From contig CM077673.1 of assembly GCA_039707655.1 (NCBI GenBank), positions 7,078,001 to 7,142,000 of the forward strand: a stretch of DNA of 64,000 nt, written 5' to 3'. The position numbers and the translations under genes are program-made. Below the pieces are notes generated by a model, which saw nothing but the letters and a program-made list of their open reading frames with translations, searched no databases and was not told where the DNA came from. Below are positions 48,439-61,786 of this stretch, piece by piece; the first letter of the stretch is position 1; the number at the start of each line of letters is the position of its first letter. Source of the stretch: Elymus sibiricus. Its lineage: Eukaryota > Streptophyta > Magnoliopsida > Poales > Poaceae.

Positions 48439-51400
48439 CCAAAATTAGTGAGTAATAGCAAAAAAAACTAGCCGGGACACACAAAATCTTCTAGTTTTGG
48501 CGAGGTCCCCGTAACCGCACCCCGGGCTTCCCCGAACGTTCGGACGACCACGACTACCGAAAAACAGTGAATGATAGCATAGAAATCTGGTCAGAATGGA
48601 CAAAATCTGCGAGTTTTGGCAAGGTCCCATAAGCGAACCCCGGAGATCCCCGAACATTTGGATCGCCCCGGGACCCAAAATGAGTGAGTAATAGCATAGA
48701 AAACTGGTAAGATGGGACCAAATCTGCGAGTTTTTGTGAGGTCCCCGTAACCGGACCCCGGGCTTCCCCGAACATTCAGATGACTACGACAACCAAAAAA
48801 GAGTGAATAATTGCATAGAAAACTGGTTAGAATGGACCAAATCTGCGAGTTTTTGCGAGGTCCCCGTAACCGGATCCCGGGCATCCCCAAATCTTGGGAC
48901 GACCACGACAACCAAAAATAGTGAATAATAGCGCAGAAAACTGGTAGAATGGACCAAATCTGCGAGTTTCGGCCAGGTCCCCGTATGCGGACCCCCGTGT
49001 TCCCGGGACGTTTGGATCGCCCCGGGACCCAAAATTAGTGAGTAATAGCATAGAAAACTGGCCGGGACACACAAAATCTGCTAGTTTTGGCGAGGTCCCC
49101 GTAACCGCACCCCGGGCTTCCCCGAACGTTCGGATGACCACAACTACCGAAAAACAGTGAATGATAGCATAGAAATCTGGTCAGAATGGACAAAATCTGC
49201 GAGTTTTGGCAAGGTCCCATAAGCGAACCCCGGAGATCCCCGAACATTTGGATCGCCCCGGGACCCAAAATGAGTGAGTAATAGCATAGAAAACTGGTAA
49301 GATGGGACCAAATCTGCGAGTTTTTGTGAGGTCCCCGTAACCGGACCCCGGGCTTCCCCGAACATTCAGATGACTACGACAACCAAAAAAGAGTGAATAA
49401 TTGCATAGAAAACTGGTTAGAATGGACCAAATCTGCGAGTTTTTGCGAGGTCCCCGTAACCGGATCCCGGGCATCCCCAAATCTTGGGACGACCACGACA
49501 ACCAAAAATAGTGAATAATAGCACAGAAAACTGGTAAAATGGACCAAATCTGCGAGTTTCGGCCAGGTCCCCGTATGCGGACCCCCGTGTTCCCGGGACG
49601 TTTGGATCGCCCCGGGACCCAAAATTAGTGAGTAATAGCATAGAAAACTGGCCGGGACACACAAAATCTGCTAGTTTTGGCGAGGTCCCCGTAACCGCAC
49701 CCCGGGCTTCCCCGAACGTTCGGATGACCACAACTACCGAAAAACAGTGAATGATAGCATAGAAATCTGGTCAGAATGGACAAAATCTGCGAGTTTTGGC
49801 GAGGTCCCCGTAAGCGGACCCTGGGGTTCCCCAAACATTTGGATCGCCCCGAGACCGAAAATCAATGAGTAATAGCATACAAAACTGGCCAAAACGGAAA
49901 AAATCTGCGAGTTTTGGCGAGGTCCACGTAACCGCACCCCGGGCTTCCCCGAACGTTCGGACGACCACGACTCCCAAAAACCAGTGAATAATAGCATAGA
50001 AAACTGGTAGGAATGGACCAAATCTACGAGTTTTGGCCAGGTCCCCGTATGCGGACCCCGGGGTTCCCCGGACGTTTGGATCGCCCCGGGACCAAAATTA
50101 GTGAGTAATAGCATAAAAAACTAGCCGGGACACACAAAATCTGCTAGTTTTGGCGAGGTCCCCGTAACCGCACCCCGGGCTTCCCCGAACGTTCGGATGA
50201 CCACAACTACCGAAAAACAGTGAATGATAGCATAGAAATCTGGTCAGAATGGACAAAATCTGCGAGTTTTGGCGAGGTCCCCGTAAGCGGACCCTGGGGT
50301 TCCCCGAACATTTGGATCGCCCCGAGACCGAAAATCAATGAGTAATAGCATACAAAACTGGCCGAAACGGAAAAAATCTGCGAGTTTTGGCGAGGTCCAC
50401 GTAACCGCACCCCGGGCTTCCCCGAACGTTCGGACGACCACGACTACCAAAAACCAGTGAATAATAGCATAGAAAACTGGTAGGAATGGACCAAATCTGC
50501 GAGTTTTGGCCAGGTCCCCGTATGCGGACCCCGGGGTTCCCCGGACGTTTGGATCGCCCCGGGACCAAAATTAGTGAGTAATAGCAAAAAAAACTAGCCG
50601 GGACACACAAAATCTTCTAGTTTTGGCGAGGTCCCCGTAACCGCACCCCGGGCTTCCCCGAACGTTCGGACGACCACGACTACCGAAAAACAGTGAATGA
50701 TAGCATAGAAATCTGGTCAGAATGGACAAAATCTGCGAGTTTTGGCAAGGTCCCATAAGCGAACCCCGGAGATCCCCGAACATTTGGATCGCCCCGGGAC
50801 CCAAAATGAGTGAGTAATAGCATAGAAAACTGGTAAGATGGGACCAAATCTGCGAGTTTTTGTGAGGTCCCCGTAACCGGACCCCGGGCTTCCCCGAACA
50901 TTCAGATGACTACGACAACAAAAAAAGAGTGAATAATTGCATAGAAAACTGGTTAGAATGGACCAAATCTGCGAGTTTTTGCGAGGTCCCCGTAACCGGA
51001 TCCCGGGCATCCCCAAATCTTGGGACGACCACGACAACCAAAAATAGTGAATAATAGCGCAGAAAACTGGTAGAATGGACCAAATCTGCGAGTTTCGGCC
51101 AGGTCCCCGTATGCGGACCCCCGTGTTCCCGGGACGTTTGGATCGCCCCGGGACCCAAAATTAGTGAGTAATAGCATAGAAAACTGGCCGGGACACACAA
51201 AATCTGCTAGTTTTGGCGAGGTCCCCGTAACCGCACCCCGGGCTTCCCCGAACGTTCGGATGACCACAACTACCGAAAAACAGTGAATGATAGCATAGAA
51301 ATCTGGTCAGAATGGACAAAATCTGCGAGTTTTGGCGAGGTCCCCGTAAGCGGACCCTGGGGTTCCCCGAACATTTGGATCGCCCCGAGACCGAAAATCA

Positions 51401-52573
51401 ATGAGTAATAGCATACAAAACTGGCCAAAACGGAAAAAATCTGCGAGTTTTGGCGAGGTCCACGTAACCGCACCCCGGGCTTCCCCGAACGTTCGGACGA
51501 CCACGACTACCAAAAACCAGTGAATAATAGCATAGAAAACTGGTAGGAATGGACCAAATCTGCGAGTTTTGGCCAGGTCCCCGTATGCGGACCCCGGGGT
51601 TCCCCGGACGTTTGGATCGCCCCGGGACCAAAATTAGTGAGTAATAGCATAAAAAACTAGCCGGGACACACAAAATCTGCTAGTTTTGGCGAGGTCCCCG
51701 TAACCGCACCCCGGGCTTCCCCGAACGTTCGGATGACCACAACTACCGAAAAACAGTGAATGATAGCATAGAAATCTGGTCAGAATGGACAAAATCTGCG
51801 AGTTTTGGCGAGGTCCCCGTAAGCGGACCCTGGGGTTCCCCGTACATTTGGATCGCCCCGAGACCGAAAATCAATGAGTAATAGCATACAAAACTGGCCA
51901 AAACGGAAAAAATCTGCGAGTTTTGGCGAGGTCCACGTAACCGCACCCCGGGCTTCCCCGAACGTTCGGACGACCACGACTACCAAAAACCAGTGAATAA
52001 TAGCATAGAAAACTGGTAGGAATGGACCAAATATGCGAGTTTTGGCCAGGTCCCCGTATGCGGACCCCGGGGTTCCCCGGACGTTTGGATCGCCCCGGGA
52101 CCAAAATTAGTGAGTAATAGCATAAAAAACTAGCCGGGACACACAAAATCTGCTAGTTTTGGCGAGGTCCCCGTAACCGCACCCCGGGCTTCCCCGAACG
52201 TTCGGATGACCACAACTACCGAAAAACAGTGAATGATAGCATAGAAATCTGGTCAGAATGGACAAAATCTGCGAGTTTTGGCGAGGTCCCCGTAAGCGGA
52301 CCCTGGGGTTCCCCGAACATTTGGATCGCCCCGAGACCGAAAATCAATGAGTAATAGCATACAAAACTGGCCGAAACGGAAAAAATCTGCGAGTTTTGGC
52401 GAGGTCCACGTAACCGCACCCCGGGCTTCCCCGAACGTTCGGACGACCACGACTACCAAAAACCAGTGAATAATAGCATAGAAAACTGGTAGGAATGGAC
52501 CAAATCTGCGAGTTTTGGCCAGGTCCCCGTATGCGGACCCCGGGGTTCCCCGGACGTTTGGATCGCCCCGGGA
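48439..52573 (+). repeat. Q5b-Q5a-R4-R4 (2126 bp) followed by Q5b-R4-R4-R4 (2009 bp)
   Basis: Q5b 48439, Q5a 49029, R4d 49619, R4e 50092, then Q5b 50565, R4 51155, R4 51628, R4 52101. From 49029 on, block starts match 39814-43358 at +9215 bp, including 'gactccc' near 49973, 'gacaacaaaaaaag', 'ccccgtacattt' and 'caaatatgcg'. Confidence 0.9.
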
Positions 52574-55500
52574 CCAAAATTAGTGAGTAATAGCACAAAA
52601 AACTAGCCGGGACACACAAAATCTTCTAGTTTTGGCGAGGTCCCCGTAACCGCACCCCGGGCTTCCCCGAACGTTCGGACGACCACGACTACCGAAAAAC
52701 AGTGAATGATAGCATAGAAATCTGGTCAGAATGGACAAAATCTGCGAGTTTTGGCAAGGTCCCATAAGCGAACCCCGGAGATCCCCGAACATTTGGATCG
52801 CCCCGGGACCCAAAATGAGTGAGTAATAGCATAGAAAACTGGTAAGAAGGGACCAAATCTGCGAGTTTTTGCGAGGTCCCCGTAACCGGACCCCGGGCTT
52901 CCCCGAACATTCAGATGACTACGACAACCAAAAAAGAGTGAATAATTGCATACGAAACTGGCCGAAACGGAAAAAATCTGCGAGTTTTGGCGAGGTCCAC
53001 GTAACCGCACCCCGGGCTTCCCCGAACGTTCGGACGACCACGACTACCAAAAACCAGTGAATAATAGCATAGAAAACTGGTAGGAATGGACCAAATCTGC
53101 GAGTTTTGGCCAGGTCCCCGTATGCGGACCCCGGGGTTCCCCGGACGTTTGGATCGCCCCGGGACCAAAATTAGTGAGTAATAGCATAAAAAACTAGCCG
53201 GGACACACAAAATCTGCTAGTTTTGGCGAGGCCCCGTAACCGCACCCCGGGCTTCCCCGAACGTTCGGATGACCACAACTACCGAAAAACAGTGAATGAT
53301 AGCATAGAAATCTGGTCAGAATGGACAAAATCTGCGAGTTTTCGCGAGGTCCACGTAAGCGGACCCTGGGGTTCCCCGAACATTTGGATCGCCCTGAGAC
53401 CGAAAATCAATGAGTAATAGCATACAAAACTGGCCGAAACGGAAAAAATCTGCGAGTTTTGGCGAGGTCCACGTAACCGCACCCCGGGCTTCCCCGAACG
53501 TTCGGACGACCACGACTACCAAAAACCAGTGAATAATAGCATAGAAAACTGGTAGGAATGGACCAAATCTGCGAGTTTTGGCCAGGTCCCCGTATGCGGA
53601 CCCCGGGGTTCCCCGGACGTTTGGATCGCCCCGGGACCAAAATTAGTGAGTAATAGCATAAAAAACTAGCCGGGACACACAAAATCTGCTAGTTTTGGCG
53701 AGGCCCCGTAACCGCACCCCGGGCTTCCCCGAACGTTCGGATGACCACAACTACCGAAAAACAGTGAACGATAGCATAGAAATCTGGTCAGAATGGACAA
53801 AATCTGCGAGTTTTGGCGAGGTCCACGTAAGCGGACCCTGGGGTTCCCCGAACATTTGGATCGCCCCGAGACCGAAAATCAATGAGTAATAGCATACAAA
53901 ACTGGCCGAAACGGAAAAAATCTGCGAGTTTTGGGGAGGTCCACGTAACCGCACCCCGGGCTTCCCCGAACGTTCGGACGACCACGACTACCAAAAACCA
54001 GTGAATAATAGCATAGAAAACTGGTAGGAATGGACCAAATCTGCGAGTTTTGGCCAGGTCCCCGTATGCGGACCCCGGTGTTCCCTGGACGTTTGGATCG
54101 CCCCGGGACCAAAATTAGTGAGTAATAGCATAAAAAACTAGCCGGGACACACAAAATCTGCTAGTTTTGGCGAGGTCCCCGTAACCGCACCCCGGGCTTC
54201 CCCGAACGTTCGGATGACCACAACTACCGAAAAACAGTGAATGATAGCATAAAAATCTGGTCAGAATGGACAAAATCTGCGAGTTTTGGCGAGGTCCCCG
54301 TAAGCGGACCCTGGGGTTCCCCGAACATTTGGATCGCCCCGAGACCGAAAATCAATGAGTAATAGCATACAAAACTGGCCGAAACGGAAAAAATCTGCGA
54401 GTTTTGGCGAGGTCCACGTAACCGCACCCCGGGCTTCCCCGAACGTTCGGACGACCACGACTACCAAAAACCAGTGAATAATAGCATAGAAAACTGGTAG
54501 GAATGGACCAAATCTGCGAGTTTTGGCCAGGTCCCCGTATGCGGACCCCGGGGTTCCCCGGACGTTTGGATCGCCCCGGGACCAAAATTAGTGAGTAATA
54601 GCAAAAAAAACTAGCCGGGACACACAAAATCTTCTAGTTTTGGCAAGGTCCCCGTATCCGCACCCCGGGCTTCCCCGAACGTTCGGACGACCACGACTAC
54701 CGAAAAACAGTGAATGATAGCATAGAAATCTGGTCAGAATGGACAAAATCTGCGAGTTTTGGCAAGGTCCCATAAGCGAACCCCGGAGATCCCCGAACAT
54801 TTGGATCGCCCCGGGACCCAAAATGAGTGAGTAATAGCATAGAAAACTGGTAAGATGGGACCAAATCTGCGAGTTTTTGTGAGGTCCCCGTAACCGGACC
54901 CCGGGCTTCCCCGAACATTCAGATGACTACGACAACCAAAAAAGAGTGAATAATTGCATAGAAAACTGGTTAGAATGGACCAAATCTGCGAGTTTTTGCG
55001 AGGTCCCCGTAACCGGATCCCGGGCATCCCCAAATCTTGGGACGACCACGACAACCAAAAATAGTGAATAATAGCACAGAAAACTGGTAAAATGGACCAA
55101 ATCTGCGAGTTTCGGCCAGGTCCCCGTATGCGGACCCCCGTGTTCCCGGGACGTTTGGATCGCCCCGGGACCCAAAATTAGTGAGTAATAGCATAGAAAA
55201 CTGGCCGGGACACACAAAATCTGCTAGTTTTGGCGAGGTCCCCGTAACCGCACCCCGGGCTTCCCCGAACGTTCGGATGACCACAACTACCGAAAAACAG
55301 TGAATGATAGCATAGAAATCTGGTCAGAATGGACAAAATCTGCGAGTTTTGGCGAGGTCCCCGTAAGCGGACCCTGGGGTTCCCCAAACATTTGGATCGC
55401 CCCGAGACCGAAAATCAATGAGTAATAGCATACAAAACTGGCCAAAACGGAAAAAATCTGCGAGTTTTGGCGAGGTCCACGTAACCGCACCCCGGGCTTC

Positions 55501-56117
55501 CCCGAACGTTCGGACGACCACGACTACCAAAAACCAGTGAATAATAGCATAGAAAACTGGTAGGAATGGACCAAATCTACGAGTTTTGGCCAGGTCCCCG
55601 TATGCGGACCCCGGGGTTCCCCGGACGTTTGGATCGCCCCGGGACCAAAATTAGTGAGTAATAGCATAAAAAACTAGCCGGGACACACAAAATCTGCTAG
55701 TTTTGGCGAGGTCCCCGTAACCGCACCCCGGGCTTCCCCGAACGTTCGGATGACCACAACTACCGAAAAACAGTGAATGATAGCATAGAAATCTGGTCAG
55801 AATGGACAAAATCTGCGAGTTTTGGCGAGGTCCCCGTAAGCGGACCCTGGGGTTCCCCGAACATTTGGATCGCCCCGAGACCGAAAATCAATGAGTAATA
55901 GCATACAAAACTGGCCGAAACGGAAAAAATCTGCGAGTTTTGGCGAGGTCCACGTAACCGCACCCCGGGCTTCCCCGAACGTTCGGACGACCACGACTAC
56001 CAAAAACCAGTGAATAATAGCATAGAAAACTGGTAGGAATGGACCAAATCTGCGAGTTTTGGCCAGGTCCCCGTATGCGGACCCCGGGGTTCCCCGGACG
56101 TTTGGATCGCCCCGGGA
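52574..56117 (+). repeat. P5a-R4a-R4b-R4c then Q5a-R4d-R4e
   Basis: P5a 52574, R4a 53165, R4b 53637, R4c 54109, Q5a 54582, R4d 55172, R4e 55645. It matches 44895-48438 at +7679 bp, including 'gtgaacgatag' at 53769, but not the private base at 47479. Confidence 0.9.
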
Positions 56118-57770
56118 CCAAAATTAGTGAGTAATAGCAAAAAAAACTAGCCGGGACACACAAAATCTTCTAGTTTTGGCGAGGTCCCCGTAACCGCACC
56201 CCGGGCTTCCCCGAACGTTCGGACGACCACGACTACCGAAAAACAGTGAATGATAGCATAGAAATCTGGTCAGAATGGACAAAATCTGCGAGTTTTGGCA
56301 AGGTCCCATAAGCGAACCCCGGAGATCCCCGAACATTTGGATCGCCCCGGGACCCAAAATGAGTGAGTAATAGCATAGAAAACTGGTAAGATGGGACCAA
56401 ATCTGCGAGTTTTTGTGAGGTCCCCGTAACCGGACCCCGGGCTTCCCCGAACATTCAGATGACTACGACAACCAAAAAAGAGTGAATAATTGCATAGAAA
56501 ACTGGTTAGAATGGACCAAATCTGCGAGTTTTTGCGAGGTCCCCGTAACCGGATCCCGGGCATCCCCAAATCTTGGGACGACCACGACAACCAAAAATAG
56601 TGAATAATAGCGCAGAAAACTGGTAGAATGGACCAAATCTGCGAGTTTCGGCCAGGTCCCCGTATGCGGACCCCCGTGTTCCCGGGACGTTTGGATCGCC
56701 CCGGGACCCAAAATTAGTGAGTAATAGCATAGAAAACTGGCCGGGACACACAAAATCTGCTAGTTTTGGCGAGGTCCCCGTAACCGCACCCCGGGCTTCC
56801 CCGAACGTTCGGATGACCACAACTACCGAAAAACAGTGAATGATAGCATAGAAATCTGGTCAGAATGGACAAAATCTGCGAGTTTTGGCGAGGTCCCCGT
56901 AAGCGGACCCTGGGGTTCCCCGAACATTTGGATCGCCCCGAGACCGAAAATCAATGAGTAATAGCATACAAAACTGGCCGAAACGGAAAAAATCTGCGAG
57001 TTTTGGCGAGGTCCACGTAACCGCACCCCGGGCTTCCCCGAACGTTCGGACGACCACGACTACCAAAAACCAGTGAATAATAGCATAGAAAACTGGTAGG
57101 AATGGACCAAATCTGCGAGTTTTGGCCAGGTCCCCGTATGCGGACCCCGGGGTTCCCCGGACGTTTGGATCGCCCCGGGACCAAAATTAGTGAGTAATAG
57201 CAAAAAAAACTAGCCGGGACACACAAAATCTTCTAGTTTTGGCGAGGTCCCCGTAACCGCACCCCGGGCTTCCCCGAACGTTCGGACGACCACGACTACC
57301 GAAAAACAGTGAATGATAGCATAGAAATCTGGTCAGAATGGACAAAATCTGCGAGTTTTGGCAAGGTCCCATAAGCGAACCCCGGAGATCCCCGAACATT
57401 TGGATCGCCCCGGGACCCAAAATGAGTGAGTAATAGCATAGAAAACTGGTAAGATGGGACCAAATCTGCGAGTTTTTGTGAGGTCCCCGTAACCGGACCC
57501 CGGGCTTCCCCGAACATTCAGATGACTACGACAACCAAAAAAGAGTGAATAATTGCATAGAAAACTGGTTAGAATGGACCAAATCTGCGAGTTTTTGCGA
57601 GGTCCCCGTAACCGGATCCCGGGCATCCCCAAATCTTGGGACGACCACGACAACCAAAAATAGTGAATAATAGCGCAGAAAACTGGTAGAATGGACCAAA
57701 TCTGCGAGTTTCGGCCAGGTCCCCGTATGCGGACCCCCGTGTTCCCGGGACGTTTGGATCGCCCCGGGAC
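56118..57770 (+). repeat. Q5b-R4 then a single Q5b
   Basis: Q5b 56118, R4 56708, Q5b 57181. The R4 opens with A'' but its D' has 'ggccgaaacgg', so it is an R4d/R4e mosaic. The following Q5b abuts another five-monomer block. Confidence 0.88.
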
Positions 57771-60250
57771 CCAAAATTAGTGAGTAATAGCATAGAAAAC
57801 TGGCCGGGACACACAAAATCTGCTAGTTTTGGCGAGGTCCCCGTAACCGCACCCCGGGCTTCCCCGAACGTTCGGATGACCACAACTACCGAAAAACAGT
57901 GAATGATAGCATAGAAATCTGGTCAGAATGGACAAAATCTGCGAGTTTTGGCAAGGTCCCATAAGCGAACCCCGGAGATCCCCGAACATTTGGATCGCCC
58001 CGGGACCCAAAATGAGTGAGTAATAGCATAGAAAACTGGTAAGATGGGACCAAATCTGCGAGTTTTTGTGAGGTCCCCGTAACCGGACCCCGGGCTTCCC
58101 CGAACATTCAGATGACTACGACAACCAAAAAAGAGTGAATAATTGCATAGAAAACTGGTTAGAATGGACCAAATCTGCGAGTTTTTGCGAGGTCCCCGTA
58201 ACCGGATCCCGGGCATCCCCAAATCTTGGGACGACCACGACAACCAAAAATAGTGAATAATAGCACAGAAAACTGGTAAAATGGACCAAATCTGCGAGTT
58301 TCGGCCAGGTCCCCGTATGCGGACCCCCGTGTTCCCGGGACGTTTGGATCGCCCCGGGACCCAAAATTAGTGAGTAATAGCATAGAAAACTGGCCGGGAC
58401 ACACAAAATCTGCTAGTTTTGGCGAGGTCCCCGTAACCGCACCCCGGGCTTCCCCGAACGTTCGGATGACCACAACTACCGAAAAACAGTGAATGATAGC
58501 ATAGAAATCTGGTCAGAATGGACAAAATCTGCGAGTTTTGGCGAGGTCCCCGTAAGCGGACCCTGGGGTTCCCCAAACATTTGGATCGCCCCGAGACCGA
58601 AAATCAATGAGTAATAGCATACAAAACTGGCCAAAACGGAAAAAATCTGCGAGTTTTGGCGAGGTCCACGTAACCGCACCCCGGGCTTCCCCGAACGTTC
58701 GGACGACCACGACTACCAAAAACCAGTGAATAATAGCATAGAAAACTGGTAGGAATGGACCAAATCTGCGAGTTTTGGCCAGGTCCCCGTATGCGGACCC
58801 CGGGGTTCCCCGGACGTTTGGATCGCCCCGGGACCAAAATTAGTGAGTAATAGCATAAAAAACTAGCCGGGACACACAAAATCTGCTAGTTTTGGCGAGG
58901 CCCCGTAACCGCACCCCGGGCTTCCCCGAACGTTCGGATGACCACAACTACCGAAAAACAGTGAATGATAGCATAGAAATCTGGTCAGAATGGACAAAAT
59001 CTGCGAGTTTTCGCGAGGTCCACGTAAGCGGACCCTGGGGTTCCCCGAACATTTGGATCGCCCTGAGACCGAAAATCAATGAGTAATAGCATACAAAACT
59101 GGCCGAAACGGAAAAAATCTGCGAGTTTTGGCGAGGTCCACGTAACCGCACCCCGGGCTTCCCCGAACGTTCGGACGACCACGACTACCAAAAACCAGTG
59201 AATAATAGCATAGAAAACTGGTAGGAATGGACCAAATCTGCGAGTTTTGGCCAGGTCCCCGTATGCGGACCCCGGGGTTCCCCGGACGTTTGGATCGCCC
59301 CGGGACCAAAATTAGTGAGTAATAGCATAAAAAACTAGCCGGGACACACAAAATCTGCTAGTTTTGGCGAGGCCCCGTAACCGCACCCCGGGCTTCCCCG
59401 AACGTTCGGATGACCACAACTACCGAAAAACAGTGAACGATAGCATAGAAATCTGGTCAGAATGGACAAAATCTGCGAGTTTTGGCGAGGTCCACGTAAG
59501 CGGACCCTGGGGTTCCCCGAACATTTGGATCGCCCCGAGACCGAAAATCAATGAGTAATAGCATACAAAACTGGCCGAAACGGAAAAAATCTGCGAGTTT
59601 TGGGGAGGTCCACGTAACCGCACCCCGGGCTTCCCCGAACGTTCGGACGACCACGACTACCAAAAACCAGTGAATAATAGCATAGAAAACTGGTAGGAAT
59701 GGACCAAATCTGCGAGTTTTGGCCAGGTCCCCGTATGCGGACCCCGGTGTTCCCTGGACGTTTGGATCGCCCCGGGACCAAAATTAGTGAGTAATAGCAT
59801 AAAAAACTAGCCGGGACACACAAAATCTGCTAGTTTTGGCGAGGTCCCCGTAACCGCACCCCGGGCTTCCCCGAACGTTCGGATGACCACAACTACCGAA
59901 AAACAGTGAATGATAGCATAAAAATCTGGTCAGAATGGACAAAATCTGCGAGTTTTGGCGAGGTCCCCGTAAGCGGACCCTGGGGTTCCCCGAACATTTG
60001 GATCGCCCCGAGACCGAAAATCAATGAGTAATAGCATACAAAACTGGCCGAAACGGAAAAAATCTGCGAGTTTTGGCGAGGTCCACGTAACCGCACCCCG
60101 GGCTTCCCCGAACGTTCGGACGACCACGACTACCAACAACCAGTGAATAATAGCATAGAAAACTGGTAGGAATGGACCAAATCTGCGAGTTTTGGCCAGG
60201 TCCCCGTATGCGGACCCCGGGGTTCCCCGGACGTTTGGATCGCCCCGGGA
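57771..60250 (+). repeat. Longest gap between 5-mers: Q5a followed by four R4 blocks (2480 bp)
   Basis: Q5a 57771, R4 58361, R4a 58834, R4b 59306, R4c 59778. The first R4 begins as R4d (A'', 'ccccaaacattt', 'ggccaaaacgg') and ends with the ordinary 'caaatctgcgag', leading into R4a with no P5a between. This looks like a recombination join inside the block. From 58834 the array matches 45486 onward at +13348 bp. Private: A to C at 60137. Confidence 0.9.
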
Positions 60251-61786
60251 CCAAAATTAGTGAGTAATAGCAAAAAAAACTAGCCGGGACACACAAAATC
60301 TTCTAGTTTTGGCAAGGTCCCCGTATCCGCACCCCGGGCTTCCCCGAACGTTCGGACGACCACGACTACCGAAAAACAGTGAATGATAGCATAGAAATCT
60401 GGTCAGAATGGACAAAATCTGCGAGTTTTGGCAAGGTCCCATAAGCGAACCCCGGAGATCCCCGAACATTTGGATCGCCCCGGGACCCAAAATGAGTGAG
60501 TAATAGCATAGAAAACTGGTAAGATGGGACCAAATCTGCGAGTTTTTGTGAGGTCCCCGTAACCGGACCCCGGGCTTCCCCGAACATTCAGATGACTACG
60601 ACAACCAAAAAAGAGTGAATAATTGCATAGAAAACTGGTTAGAATGGACCAAATCTGCGAGTTTTTGCGAGGTCCCCGTAACCGGATCCCGGGCATCCCC
60701 AAATCTTGGGACGACCACGACAACCAAAAATAGTGAATAATAGCACAGAAAACTGGTAAAATGGACCAAATCTGCGAGTTTCGGCCAGGTCCCCGTATGC
60801 GGACCCCCGTGTTCCCGGGACGTTTGGATCGCCCCGGGACCCAAAATTAGTGAGTAATAGCATAGAAAACTGGCCGGGACACACAAAATCTGCTAGTTTT
60901 GGCGAGGTCCCCGTAACCGCACCCCGGGCTTCCCCGAACGTTCGGATGACCACAACTACCGAAAAACAGTGAATGATAGCATAGAAATCTGGTCAGAATG
61001 GACAAAATCTGCGAGTTTTGGCGAGGTCCCCGTAAGCGGACCCTGGGGTTCCCCAAACATTTGGATCGCCCCGAGACCGAAAATCAATGAGTAATAGCAT
61101 ACAAAACTGGCCAAAACGGAAAAAATCTGCGAGTTTTGGCGAGGTCCACGTAACCGCACCCCGGGCTTCCCCGAACGTTCGGACGACCACGACTACCAAA
61201 AACCAGTGAATAATAGCATAGAAAACTGGTAGGAATGGACCAAATCTACGAGTTTTGGCCAGGTCCCCGTATGCGGACCCCGGGGTTCCCCGGACGTTTG
61301 GATCGCCCCGGGACCAAAATTAGTGAGTAATAGCATAAAAAACTAGCCGGGACACACAAAATCTGCTAGTTTTGGCGAGGTCCCCGTAACCGCACCCCGG
61401 GCTTCCCCGAACGTTCGGATGACCACAACTACCGAAAAACAGTGAATGATAGCATAGAAATCTGGTCAGAATGGACAAAATCTGCGAGTTTTGGCGAGGT
61501 CCCCGTAAGCGGACCCTGGGGTTCCCCGAACATTTGGATCGCCCCGAGACCGAAAATCAATGAGTAATAGCATACAAAACTGGCCGAAACGGAAAAAATC
61601 TGCGAGTTTTGGCGAGGTTCACGTAACCGCACCCCGGGCTTCCCCGAACGTTCGGACGACCACGACTACCAAAAACCAGTGAATAATAGCATAGAAAACT
61701 GGTAGGAATGGACCAAATCTGCGAGTTTTGGCCAGGTCCTCGTATGCGGACCCCGGGGTTCCCCGGACGTTTGGATCGCCCCGGGA
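60251..61786 (+). repeat. Q5a-R4d-R4e unit (1536 bp)
   Basis: Q5a 60251 (A with CAAGGTCCCCGTATCC), R4d 60841, R4e 61314. Private C to T changes lie at 61619 and 61740 within R4e. Partner unit is 46903-48438. Confidence 0.9.
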
